A DNA stretch of 64,000 nucleotides from Heterobasidion occidentale (lineage: Eukaryota > Basidiomycota > Agaricomycetes > Russulales > Bondarzewiaceae): the NCBI GenBank assembly GCA_039111635.1, contig JBCAQO010000010.1:1240001-1304000 (forward strand), written 5' to 3'. A model generated the notes under the pieces. That model did not search any database. It saw nothing but the letters and a program-made list of their open reading frames with translations, and had not been told where the DNA came from. The translations under genes and the position numbers were made by a program. Shown here in pieces: positions 33,158-44,258 of the stretch (its first letter is position 1; every line of letters starts with the position of its first letter).

Positions 33158-35030
33158 GCGGGTGCGGCAGCGTCGAAGGGACCGAATCGTGAGCGCGAGG
33201 TGGGCGCGCATCGGGTACCGGGCGTCGGTCGAGCAGGCGGGGACGGGCGCTGCGGCTCGAAGGGTGCGGGGTGCGCATCGGGAGCGGGAGCGGGGGTGAG
33301 CTGGGGCGGGGCGGGAGCGGGGGGGGGCGTGGGGGAGCAGGCGGCGGCGGCGACGATGGAGGGGCGGGATCGCTGGTGCGGTGACAGGTCGGATGTGGAT
33401 GTGGATGTGGACGTGGACGTGCGGGGATCTGGGCGGGGATAGCGCGCGGGGGACGGGGGCCCAAACAGGCTCCTCGTGTGTGCGCGTGTGCGTGTGCGTG
33501 GGTGTGCGTGGGTGTGCGTGGTCGAGGAGGGCAGACGCTGGAGAGAAGGGGTGGGACAGGTGAAGGCAAGGCGAAGGGAGTCGCGGAGGGGTCGGGACGG
33601 TGGGACGATGGGGCGACGATGATGCTGATGCTGATGGGGGATGGGCTGGTGACGTACGGTACCCCCTCCCCGCGGTCTGGGTGGCAGCGGGCGGGTTCCA
33701 AGGGAGCCGAGGGCTTCTGCGACTGGACGGCTTGTGTGCACGGGGCGGACGCGGCCTGGCCCGTGCGCGGTGCGCACTGCGCCGCCGTCAGAGCGGGGCG
33801 CGCGAGGGGGCGCGCGGGGTGCGGGGACGGAGAGGGGCGAGAGGGGAGGGGGGACGTGTGCGATCCGAGATCTGGGGCCGGCAATTGGAGACGATGGGAT
33901 GGGAGATCTGGCTGCCGCCGTGACGCTTTTGCACTTGTCTCGCCTTCCGCACCCGCCCCCCTCGCTTCCCCTTCCCCTTCTCCGCGCCCGCCCCGCCGCC
34001 CCTGCCCCCTGCCCGTGCGCGCGCGAAGCCTGTGACGATGACGACGGCGACGACGGTGGGGTGTGCGCCGCTGCTGTGGCTGAGCGCGCCTCCCGCTGTG
34101 GGAGGACGTGACGGGGCGTGTGACTGTGTGTGACGGGTGTGTTGATTGGGGAGCTCCCCGCCGTCGTGCTTTTTCCCGCCACCTCACCGCCCGCAGCGAG
34201 CTCGCGAGCACACACGCAACGCACACACACACACGACCGGGGCACTCGCGCGACGCCCCAGCAGCAGCAGCAGCAGCGGCGGACGCGGAGACACTCGGGG
34301 AGCGATTAGGAAGCAGGGCCGAAGCGCGTGCGGGGCTTAGGGCATTCGGCCAGCGCAGTGCATCCCAAGGACTTGTTTGTTTGAGGAGAGCGCACACCGC
34401 ACGCACGCACGCACGCACTCACACACTCCAGCCCCAGCCCCCGTCTATTCATATTCGTCACGTCCCTCCGCCTTCTCGTCCATCCGCCCCTCCCTCCGCT
34501 CCGTGCGGCCAGCCCGTCTCCTCACACTCCATCACCGTCGTCGTCATCGTCCTTGATCCCGCACCTTCCCTCCCTCCCTCCCTCCCTCCCTCCTCTTTTC
34601 ACTCCCAAAAACGTAAGCTTTCCCTTTCCCCGTCCCGAACCCTGTGATCCCCTCCCGTCCCCGCCGTCCCCTCCCGCCGTAGATGCCCCGATCCCCACGA
34701 TGATCCCCGATCCCCTTATCTCTCCTTATCGCCCGCGCTCCCGCCCCGCCCGCCCTGCTGTCCGCCCCTTTGCATACTCCAAGCTGACACGCCCCGCCCT
34801 TCCCCGCAGCAATCACTTGACCGCGTCGCGATCGCACGCCCCCCTCCTCTCTAGGAACACCCCTCGCGCGCCGCGACGTGAGTCTCCCTCCCTCCCCCGC
34901 CTCCTCGTCACCCCGCCCGCACCGCCGCTGATCCCCCCTCGCTCTCCACAGACGCGCCCACGCAAACAACATATCCACCCGCACTGACCGTCCCCCCCCT
35001 CCCCCCTCGGACTCACGACATCAACCCAAC

Positions 35031-35695
35031 ATGAACATGAACCTCAACAACCTCCCCTCCTCCTCCAGCACACCCACCCCCGCCCCGCCCCCCTCCTCCG
35101 CCTCCGCCTCCTCCAACACCCCAGGCCTCATCGGCGGCGGCGGCGGCAGCGGCGGCTTCCAGCAGCACCTCCAGGCGCAACTCCAGCAGGCCCAGCTCCA
35201 GCAGCACCTCCACCAACAACAACAGCAGCAGCAGCAGCAGCGCACCATCAACAGCAACATCAGCAGCACAGCACCCCGCCGGCATGGGCATCAACATGGC
35301 CAACATCGGCGCCATGCCCAACCTCGGCACCATGGGCACCATGCCCAACCTCGGCAACTTGGGCAACTTGAGCAACTTGGGCAATCTGGGCAGTTTGGGC
35401 AACTTGGGCATGTCCGGGGCCGGCGCGAACACATCCGTCAACCCCGCGCTGCTCGCCCAGCTCCAGGCCCAGCAGCAGGCCCAGCAGCAACAACAACAAC
35501 AACAGCAGCACACAGCACAAGGCCGCCGGGCTCGGGGGCGGCGGCGGCATGTTCGGACGTGGCGGCGGCATGGGCATGGGCATGCAGGGCCTCGGGATGC
35601 AAGGCCTCGGGATGGCCATGCAGGGCCTCGGACAGCAGCAGCACCCACAACAACACCCACAACAGCACCAACAGCACCCACAACACCAACAACAA

Positions 35696-35726
<31 letters not shown>

Positions 35727-38690
35727 AGCAGCAGCAGATGGCGCTGAACCCCGCGATGCTGCTGCAGCAGGCGCAGGGCGGCGCGACGTCCGCGTCCGCG
35801 TCGCCATTGAATAACGGCAGCGGCGGCGGTGGCGGCGGGATGAACGGCGCAGGCGGGGGCCTCAGCGCCCTAGGTGGCGCTAACGGTGCCGCCGGTGGCA
35901 ACGGCGGCGTGAACCCCGCCGCGCTGGGCATGCTCGGCGGCGGCGGCGGCGGGTCCACGGCGCAGAATCCTCCTGCACAGGGCTTGAGCCTGGGCTCCGC
36001 GCAGGGCTTGGGCTCCGCGCAGGGCTTGGGCGTCGCGCAGGGGTTCGCGGGGCTGGGCGGGTTGACGCCGGGGCAGGTGCAGCAGATGCAGCAGCTGCAG
36101 ATGACGCCGGGGCAGATGGCGCAGGTGGCGCAGATGCAGATGCAGCAGATGCAGCAGCAGCAGAGCCAGCAGCAGAGCCAGCAGAACCAGCAGGGGCAGC
36201 AGCAGGGCCAGCAGATGGCGGGGCAGGGGCAGATGGCGGGGCAGATGGCGGGGCAGATGACGCCGGGGCAGATGCAGCAGCTTGGGCAGGCGCGGATGAT
36301 GGCTGTGGTGAGTGTTTTTCCGTTCTGTTGCGCTCACTTTTTTTGCGATTTTTTGCGATTTTATTTTCTTGCGATTTTGGTTATGATTTTGGTGGGTTTT
36401 CGTGGTTGGAATGCGGCGCTGATCATGGTTTCTTTTGGGGTCGGGTTTCGGGTTTATGATAGCAGCAGCAGCAGCAGAGGCAGCTGCAGGCTCAGGCGCA
36501 GGCGCAAGGCCAGGGCCAGGGACAAAATTTTGCGCACCAGCAGCAGCAACATCAGCAACATCAGCATCAACAGCAGCAACAGCAGCAGCAACAACAACAT
36601 CAGCAGCAGCAGTTCGCGCAGAATCAACAAGCGCACGGGCACGGCCAGCAGGGTGCGCAGGGCCAGCAGGGCTCAGGACAAGCTCAGGGCGCGCAAGGGC
36701 TGCAGGGCGTGCTCGCGCAGCAGCAGGCGCAACACGCGATGGCCGCGCTGTACGAGCGCGAGCGCGAGCGCGCGCGCTCCGCCTCGTCCGCGTCGTCCTC
36801 GCACCACGCGCACCACGCGCCCGCGCCGGCACAGCAGCACGCCTCCGCGGCGGCGCAGAATCAGGCGCATCTGGGCGGGCAGCAGCAGCAGCAGGGACAG
36901 CAGGGGTTCCAGCAGATGATGCCGCCGCCGCCGCCGAGGCCGCCGTCGTCGCGCCCTGGGACGGCGCATTCGCAGCACTCGTCGCATTCGCCGCCCGCCA
37001 GCGCCGGCGGCACCGTCAACGCCAACGCCAACGCCAACGCGCACGCAAGCGCGCACGCGAATATGAGCGCGATCATGGGCGCGAGCGGCGGCGGCGGCGG
37101 CGCGGGCGGGCAGATGCAGCGCCCGCCGAGTCGGCCGAGGACGTCGTCTGGGATGGGCACGGGGATGGGGATGCAGATGGGGATGGGGATAGGGATGGGG
37201 ATGGGGGGATGGGCGGGATGGGGATCGGTGGGATGGGAGGGATGGGAGGGATGGGCGGGATGGGGATGGGGATCGCGAAGCCGCCGACGCCGGTGCAGAC
37301 GTCGGGCTCGTCGCCGTTTGGAGGCGGGAGCGTCGGCGGGAGCGGGGGGTTCGGCACGCCGAATCCGGGCTCCGTGTCGCCTGGGCGGAAGCGTAAGCTG
37401 ACGGGCGGCGGGCTCGTCGGTGTTAGCATTGCAGGAGCAGGAGCAGGAGCAGGAGCAGCGGGAGGGGGAGGGCAAGCGATGGCGGTGGACGAGTTTGGCG
37501 CGAACGGCGTGGGCATCAACGGCGTCGGCGTCGGCGCGGGCGGGATAGACGGGGCGCTGCTGGGCGGCGCGGGCGGGGGGATGATGGGCCCGCCGCACGT
37601 CGTGCCGAGCAGGATGGGGATGCCGGTGGGAGTTGGGATGGGGGTGGGGATGCAGGGTCACGGGGCGGACGTGCCGCTGCCGATGTCGATGGCGATGGCG
37701 ATGCCGTTGGCGATGCAGAGCCCGATCGCGATGCAGGGTCCGATGGGCGCCGCGGCGGCGATGGGAGCGCCTGGGACGCCGCAGATGGGAGGCATGGGCG
37801 GGATGGGCGTGGGGATGGGAGGGATGGGTAATGTCGGGATGGGAGGGATGGGTAATGTCGGGATGGGAGGGATGGGTAATGTCGGGATGGGAGGGATGGG
37901 GATGCCAGGGATGGGCGGAGGGATGGGGGGCATGGGCATGGGGAGGCAGGCGTCGCTCCCGCCTGCGCCGTCTACGCCTGCGCAGGTGCATGCGCCATTC
38001 GGGGGCGGACAGCAGCAGCAGCCGCTCACTCCGCTACAGCTACAGCAACAGCAGCATCATCTACAGCAGCAGCACCAGCAACACCAGCAGAGGATGGAGA
38101 GCCCCGTGCGACAGGCGTCGCAGCCCCCCATCGCGCTCGGGCCGTCGATCGGGCGGCTGTCTGCGGCCGGGATTTCTGGCGTGGGCGTGGCATGAGCGGC
38201 GTGGACCCCCGCGCGTCGGCGCTCGCGTCCGGGTCCCCTGCGATGTCGGCGAGCGGGAGCGGCGGCGGCGGTGGGCTTTCTGGCCTGGCGAACTCGAACT
38301 CGAACTCGAGCTTGAACTCCGGCGCGGGCGCGGGCGGCCCCGATGGCGGCTGCGTCTGCGCGGCGGCCACCGCGCACGCGTCGAACGCGGGCACGGGCGC
38401 GATCCCGCTGCCGCCCCTCCCGCCGGGCGCGCGCGTGAGCAAGGCAAACACGCGGCTGACGCTCGTCGCGCCGGACGCGGTGGCACCGCTGCGGGAGGAC
38501 GAGGTGCACGCGGTGGAGGGGTGGATGGCGCGCGACGCGGCGTACGAGGGCGTGTTTCGGGCGATGGAGGACCGCATGCGGGGCGAGGCGCGGGAGGTGC
38601 GGCGCGGGCCCCTGCGGGCGGCGGGCGGTTTGGTGGGAGGTGTCGGACCGCCGAGGGCGGGGAGGCAAGTTTGGGGTGGTGTATCCCGGG

Positions 38691-38723
<33 letters not shown>

Positions 38724-41700
38724 ATGCAGATGCTGGCGATGCAGCATGGGAAGAGGCGGAAGAGGCGGGAGGGGCTGAAATTGTGGGTTGCGCACTCGTC
38801 TGTCTTTTGTGGGTGTGCGTTTGGCTGATTGGGTTCTCTTCTTTTTTCTTTGGTTTGTTTTGTCGGGCTCGACGGCAGGCCCCGTAAAATCAGGTCGGAG
38901 GACGCGAACCGCCCCGAGCAGCTCGTGCCGATACGGCTCGAGTTTGACGTCGAGCATCATAAGATGCGGGACACGTTCGTGTGGAATCTGAATGGTGCGT
39001 CGCGATGCGCTCCCTCTGATTCATTCGAGGGCGGAGGCTGACTAGAATCGTTCTCGCTCTCGCTCCGTGAAACGCGACGTTGCATTGTATTTTTCACACA
39101 TGCACTATGGACACGCACACGGACACGGACACGGACACGTGCAGACTCGGTCGTCACGCCTGAGGTCTTCGCGCAGTCGGTCGTGGACGACTACCAGCTC
39201 GCGCCGAGCTACCACGCGGTCATCACCAAGTCGATCAGGACCAGCTGAGCGACTTCAAGGCGCACACGGCGGCCGCGCTCGGAGACGAGGAAGCGAACGG
39301 CGAGGTCGCCGCAGGCGCGGGCGTGCTGGAGGGCGACGAGGCCAAGTGGTGGGAGGGGTGGCGGAAGCGCGTGCGGGTGGACGAGCGGAAGGGCGGGGGG
39401 CGGAAGAGGCGGAAGGTGCTTGTGGACGTGGAGAACGATCGGGAGATGGTGCCGGTCGGGGTGGACGAGATCGAGGTGGACGAGGATGCGTCGCCGGAGG
39501 AGATGCGGATCTTGATCAAGGTGGGTCGCGTTTGTTGGGCGGGCTCGTGCACGATGAGCTGATGTGGGTCGGGTTGGCTCAGCTGGATATCATCGTGGGC
39601 CAGATGAAGCTCGACGACCAGTTCGAGTGGGATATCGACAATTCGAGCGCGTCGCCGGAGATGTTCGCCGAGGTGTATGCGCGGGAGCTGGGCTTGGGCG
39701 GGGAGTTCAGGTGTGTGCCTTTTTACTTCTTGGACGGGCTTATCTTAGCAGATGTGCTGACCGTGGGTCGGCGTGGCGCAGGACGGCCATCGCGCATTGC
39801 ATTCGAGAGCAGGTGCAGACGTACCAAAAGTCGCTCTTCCTCGTCGGGCATCCTTTGGATGGCACCGCGGTCCAGGACGACGACCTGCGCATGTCCTTCC
39901 TCCCCTCGCTTTCCTCCGCCTCTCGCTCGATGGACCAGGTGTCCGCGTTCACGCCGCTGCTCAACTACCTCAGCGACAGCGAGATCGACCGCAACGAGAA
40001 GGAGCGCGAGAAGGAGCTCAACCGCCGCCGCAAACGCAACACCCGCGGCCGCCGCGGCATCGCGCTGCCCGACCGCGAGCCCCCCAAGACGTTCCGCACG
40101 CCGGCGATCGGGTTCCCAGAAATGGACCCCGCCGCGCTCGCGCTCGCGCAGGCGGCTGCAGCGCCAACTTCGAGGCGCGCCGCCGCGGCCGCAGCGTCTG
40201 TGACGATCGCGAACATGGTCGCGTCGGAGAACGGGACGGCCGTCGTCACGCCGACGCTCCCGATGGCGACGCCCGCGCCCGCGCCTGCGCAGCAGAAGGA
40301 GAAGAAGCCCAAGGGCCTGTTCCGGCCGCCGAAGTATCCGGACTCCGTCATCAACGCGCGCGCGCACGTGGTGCTGCCCACGCCGTGGACGGCGGCGGAC
40401 GCGTCGAAGCTTCCGCCGCCCCTCGAGAACGACCCGCCCGTGGAGGCGGCCGCGCCGCCGGACAGCAGGGTGACGAGGGTGATCACGGCGAAGCGCGCCA
40501 AGGAGCTCGAGCGCGAGGCGAAGGAGAAGGAGTTCGCAGACGGACAGCATGCGAACATGATCGACGGCGTGTGGCACTGCTCGAACTGCGGCTGCCCCGA
40601 GGACATCGCGATCGGGAGGCGCAAGGGCCCGCTGGGCGACAAGTCGCAGTGCGGGATGTGCGGTGAGTCGTTGGCCGTCTTTTATATACCGTCTCGTGTC
40701 GTGCTGTGCTCTGATGCCCGCTATTCGTCGTCGCCCTGGTTGCAGGCAAGTTTTGGCACAGACACCGTCGTCCCCGTCCTGTCGTTTACAACGCCGATCC
40801 CGAGTTCCACCTCAACCTCCGCAACGAGAGCGAAAAGGCGAAGACGGTCGCCAAGCGCAAAGGCGGGGCTGCCGCGCTTCGCGCCGCGAACGCGTCAGCG
40901 GCGGAGCAGGAGCCCCCGTCGACGCCCGCTGCTCCGCCCCCTGAGCCCGAGACGCCTGTGCGGGCGCCGAAAGCGGAGATGTGGGTCGAGATGCCGCCAG
41001 CATCCGCGCGGTCCACGGCGGCGGCTGAGGATGACAGGCCGGTGTCGCCCGCCTCGTCCGGCAGCTCGAGCGCCTCAGCCCCCGCTGGCGCAGAAGCTCA
41101 GGATGAACGGACACGGCGGCAACAGCAAGGAACAGGCCGACTCGCTGCCGCCCCCTCTCGCGCCCGAGCCAGCGTCAACAGCAAATACAGTCAGTGTCTC
41201 CGCTCCCTCGGTTGTCGAAGGCTCATCCTCTCCGCACCTCGCAGCAGTGGTAAGTTACGTTTTGATTGACATCGACCCCTACCCCCCACGTGGTTTCGAG
41301 CGTGATCAGATGAGTGACCTGTCTCCTGTCTTTGTTTTCTTTGGGTTCGGAACAGGCACAGGCACAGCCGCCGACGTGGCTAGTCGACGCGATGAAGAAC
41401 ACAAAAACGGAGTATCCGGACGACAGGGTCGAGCTCATCTTGCGCACTGTGAATTCGGTGGCGGAGTGGAGGGTCCGGTGTCTCGATTGCCCTGGCAAGG
41501 TATGCACCCAGCTCTGGTTGGGGCTCGTCCGTCTGATTGCCGTCGACTGACCGCCCGTGCCTCTGTTTGCCTGCGCCAGATGTATAAACCAGGGCCGGGC
41601 GAGTCGCTCTCCAACTTTGACGTCCATCTCAAGAATCGCAGCCATCGCGGGAAGGTCAGCGAGAGGTTAGAGCGCGCGACAGCTAAAGCGGTCGGGGCCA

Positions 41701-41792
41701 CCGTGGTAGTCGAACCCTCCGGGCCGGCCGCAGCCGCCGCGGATATGCCTGCTGATGCTGTCGTCGCGGCTGGGGCCGAGCAGTCGTCGTAG
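35031..41792 (+). CDS. snf5: SNF5/SMARCB1 homologue, SWI/SNF-type chromatin-remodelling subunit (multiple apparent frameshifts)
   Basis: The N-terminal 1,000 or so codons are low complexity: poly-Gln/His, Gly/Met and Ala-rich blocks. The conserved SNF5 core follows: repeat 1 [19 protein letters not shown] with [17 protein letters not shown] (38920-39235), and repeat 2 [18 protein letters not shown] to [15 protein letters not shown] (39583-39840). A GATA-like finger (CSNCG at 40578, CGMCGKFWH across the intron at 40664-40743) comes next. The C-terminus has [19 protein letters not shown] and a CLDC pair with [16 protein letters not shown], ending at TAG 41790. Canonical introns include 36308-36462. 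The protein links the remodeller to nucleosomes. To keep family sequence in one frame, at least six single-base shifts are needed (about 35240-35280, 35510-35530, 37204, 38190, 38600, 39235, 41085). Given how conserved the core is, consensus errors in GC-rich DNA are more likely than a dead gene. Confidence 0.87.
35220..36290 (+). repeat. CAG/CAA and Gln-rich low-complexity tracts in SNF5
   Basis: Runs of CAG and CAA codons at 35212-35240, 35470-35510, 35635-35740 and 36100-36290, continued after the intron at 36463-36620. They encode Gln/His/Asn-rich, prion-like sequence. Confidence 0.85.
37812..37895 (+). repeat. 24-bp minisatellite in SNF5 coding sequence
   Basis: Three near-perfect copies of a 24-bp unit encoding GMGGMGNV, followed by a partial fourth. 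It is inside the Gly/Met-rich part of the SNF5 homologue. Confidence 0.9.
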
Positions 41793-43365
41793 AGCTCTCC
41801 CAGCGGCGCGCGCGCGGTCAGTCACCTATTATTAATCGACGATCGTTGTGCGGCCCTTCTCCTATATCCCCTACCTATATGCTGTTTCCGTTTATCTTTT
41901 ATCTTTTTTTTTCATTTCTCTCTTTTTCCTCTTCCTCTGTTTCTCCTACCTGTTTCGGTCTCCGCGTCCTCGACTCGAATCTCCTATTTTCAATCTCTTA
42001 TGTCTCCTGCCCGTCCTGTGCGGTTGTTGTTGGATTTGACGCCGAGCGTGTGCGTGCGCGCATATATCATGTACAGATGTGCTTGTTTTTGTGTTTTTGT
42101 AGCTTTGTTTATACGCCGAATGTGGATATCTCACCGACTGACTCGAGCTGAGGTTGTGTGGCGCCTCAGTCTTTCGGACTGTCCACACTGGTACGTCCCC
42201 GAGAAGAGGCGGTGGCGGTCCCCCGGAGATGGGATGCGAGGTTCGAAACAATTTGTGAGAGCGGTCGTGGACGACCCGTGGCCGAAGGAATTCGCGCGCG
42301 GAAAGTGGCTCTATCTATTATTTCGCACGCGGAAACTTTCGTGCGGAAGTGTCACGAATGATATTTCGTGCGGGGCTCTAATTTCGTGCGGAATGAATAA
42401 AACGACACTTTGACCGCCATACAGGTACGAGCTCCTGAACTCAACCAGCTCAGATCTGTAAGACTGACATTCAGAATTCTGAGAAGCATCTCACAACGGA
42501 TCCTTGATGAGTCCACTGGCATTGAGTTGAACAAACACTTGGCCAGTCAAAATAGCAGATTTTGAGCTTATGTAGAACAAAGATGGGCTGCTCGGGGTGA
42601 ACATGTGCATTCGGATCAAAATTGTTCACCCTGCCATGAACGTCATTAGCAGATCGTTCCTGCAGTTCATCCCAGGAAGGGTAAGATAGAGAGGATGAAT
42701 GCTATGTTTCACTTGCGAAGCCCGGTGCTATCGGCGATAGAAAGCCCATCCATGTCAGATGTTGGAAGATATTGGATCTCGCGAGTCGATGGTAGTGTCC
42801 ATTTAGACCGGAAGGTGGCAACATTATTTTATCACTGTCGAGTTGAGGGCTGAGACCCAACCGTTGGTGTGTATGCATGCCTATATCCATTCAAACCCTC
42901 GTCGAAGGTGCCAGGGCGGGAGATAACGTCTGGGAGTCCTCATGTCATCAATCAAGTCGGGGAATGACAAGGGTATGAACGAAAGAGAAGCTTCGGCAGT
43001 CAACGTGAAAACCAGCAGTAGCGGCCGTCAAGCGCTGATCGCATTCTCTCTTGCAGGAGAAGCACTGCCCATGGCATTCCTCGATGCAAAGAACGAGGAA
43101 GAAACCTGCGAGTTGTATACGAAGGCCCAGAGAATGTCGCGAAATCCCTTCCAGTGTTCATTCCGGTACTGCCAGGAGATCTGCGCTATGCATAAGAAAG
43201 AGATCGTCTTCGCAAGCGCTGAATAGGATTGTGCGGAATGGTATACTGCATCAAAGACGATGACATGCGGCTTCTCAGCAATACCAACAAGGATACCACA
43301 TAGGTCGAACACCGTCTACTCTGCTAATAGCAAGCCAGCGATGAACATTCGAGTAATACTCCAGA
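41793..43365. other. Convergent intergenic region
   Basis: About 1.57 kb between the stops of SNF5 (+) and QCR8 (-). It begins with a pyrimidine-rich SNF5 3' flank (TTTATCTTTTTTTTTC near 41890). Open frames at 42942-43226 (+) and 43028-43312 (-) overlap each other antisense and have no family match that I recognise. A short repeat cluster lies at 42318-42395. Confidence 0.5.
42318..42395. repeat. Cluster of TTTCGTGCGG motifs
   Basis: Three exact copies of TTTCGTGCGG (about 42337, 42364, 42382) and one related TTTCGCACGCGG (42320) within 78 bases of non-coding DNA. Confidence 0.7.
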
Positions 43366-43988
43366 TCAGTGGCCACCGTGTCCCGCAGCGGCGATGTGTC
43401 CGGCCTTGCTGGTCTGCCACGCGTCACGGCTCTTCGCCCATGCGTAGATGGCATATCCTGATCCACAGATAGTTGAGTGATATATGTATAGGAGGTGTGC
43501 GAAGAGATTGTAGGTGCATACCGAGAGAGGCGGGCACCGCCCAGTAAGCGAACTGGGCAGAGAGGCGGCGGTAACCGTTGAAGATGTAACCTTGAATCAA
43601 GTTCTTGGAAGCGCGTTGGCGGAAAGGAGATACGGCTGCGCACAGTGAATTGCAGGTATAATCAAGGGAGAGTCTTTTGTATAAGCAGTGGAAAATGAAG
43701 GAAAGAAAGTGGAAGACAGACAGTATTGGATGACGCCTTTCTGTTTGATGCCAGACTTGTCGCCCCACCAGAGGTTCTACACAGATGGAATCCACAAAAT
43801 CATCAGATCTTGTGCAACATGAAGAGTATGTCTGGTGCTGGCCGCATTTCGGAAAGCATCTACTCACGTAGACCTTGGCTATGTCAACCGAATAGATGTC
43901 AGTTAAACTGCCTGAATGACCAACACCAGAGATGGTATGCAGACGCACGTCCAGGCATATCGCTCATGCACACGTTGGTTGCCTTCAT
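43366..43988 (-). CDS. qcr8: Cytochrome bc1 complex subunit 8 (ubiquinol-cytochrome c reductase)
   Basis: Five exons, 43949-43988, 43868-43878 (only 11 nt), 43722-43776, 43522-43635 and 43366-43457, total 312 nt and encode 103 residues. The protein starts MKATNVCMSDMPGPKVYN and continues LWWGDKSGIKQKGVIQYS, the family signature. Then come the FRQRASKNLIQGYIFNGYRR block, a membrane helix (SAQFAYWAVPASLGYAIYAWA), and a C-terminus SKAGHIAAAGHGGH. Qcr8 is a small inner-membrane subunit of respiratory complex III, near the quinone site and next to cytochrome b. All introns are GT-AG and 64-91 nt. The 11-nt exon supplies P-K-V-Y and is needed to connect the frames. It faces the DUF1308 gene head-to-head over 270 bases. 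Confidence 0.93.
43868..43878 (-). other. 11-nt microexon of QCR8
   Basis: Minus-strand bases CCAAGGTCTAC, preceded by ..GACATAG and followed by GTGAGT. It joins GGAC (exon 1) in phase 1 to AACCTC (exon 3) in phase 0, giving G-P-K-V-Y-N-L-W-W. Skipping it breaks the frame. Confidence 0.85.
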
Positions 43989-44258
43989 TTTGACGGGAAT
44001 AGGGAGAGTGCAAAGAGAGGAAGTGGAGGAGACAGCAAAAGATGGACGGTAATTGGACAACGGAGGACTCCGGAAGGTGATGACCTGTCCCGACGTTCGA
44101 TCCAAAGTTCGGTTTTCCGCGACGTCCCCATAATGTTTCCGCCATCTTAATGACCACCTCTTGCTCATGTTACACCAGTGTAATATATTCCTCGCACATC
44201 TGCCCACGGTTGATCGTCTATTGCCTTCTCCTAACCTTGCTCACGAATAGGAAAAACA
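43989..44258. promoter_or_regulatory. Shared divergent promoter, QCR8 and DUF1308 gene
   Basis: Only 270 bases separate the two start codons, so both promoters are here. No clear TATA box was identified. Confidence 0.6.

Larger units (their letters stand above)
31641..35030. other. GC-rich, repeat-rich region upstream of SNF5
   Basis: About 3.4 kb of strongly GC-rich DNA with many short tandem repeats. All frames are open for long distances here (up to 721 codons on the minus strand, 32253-34418), but the translations are only Pro/Arg/Ser/Ala low complexity, as expected from composition, so no gene is called. The last kilobase is likely the SNF5 promoter and leader, with CT-rich tracts and two candidate leader introns: 34613-34809 (GTAAGC..CGCAG) and 34878-34951 (GTGAGT..CACAG). 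Confidence 0.55.

Noticed and set aside
32253..34418. 721-codon open frame on the minus strand
   Set aside because: It lies in extremely GC-rich, repeat-rich DNA where all frames are open; the translation is Pro/Arg/Ser/His low complexity without any domain, and it covers the probable SNF5 promoter.
43943..43950. GTG start for QCR8 (VRLHTISGVG frame)
   Set aside because: The ATG at 43988 with the 11-nt exon gives the expected Qcr8 N-terminus; the GTG frame lies in the first intron.
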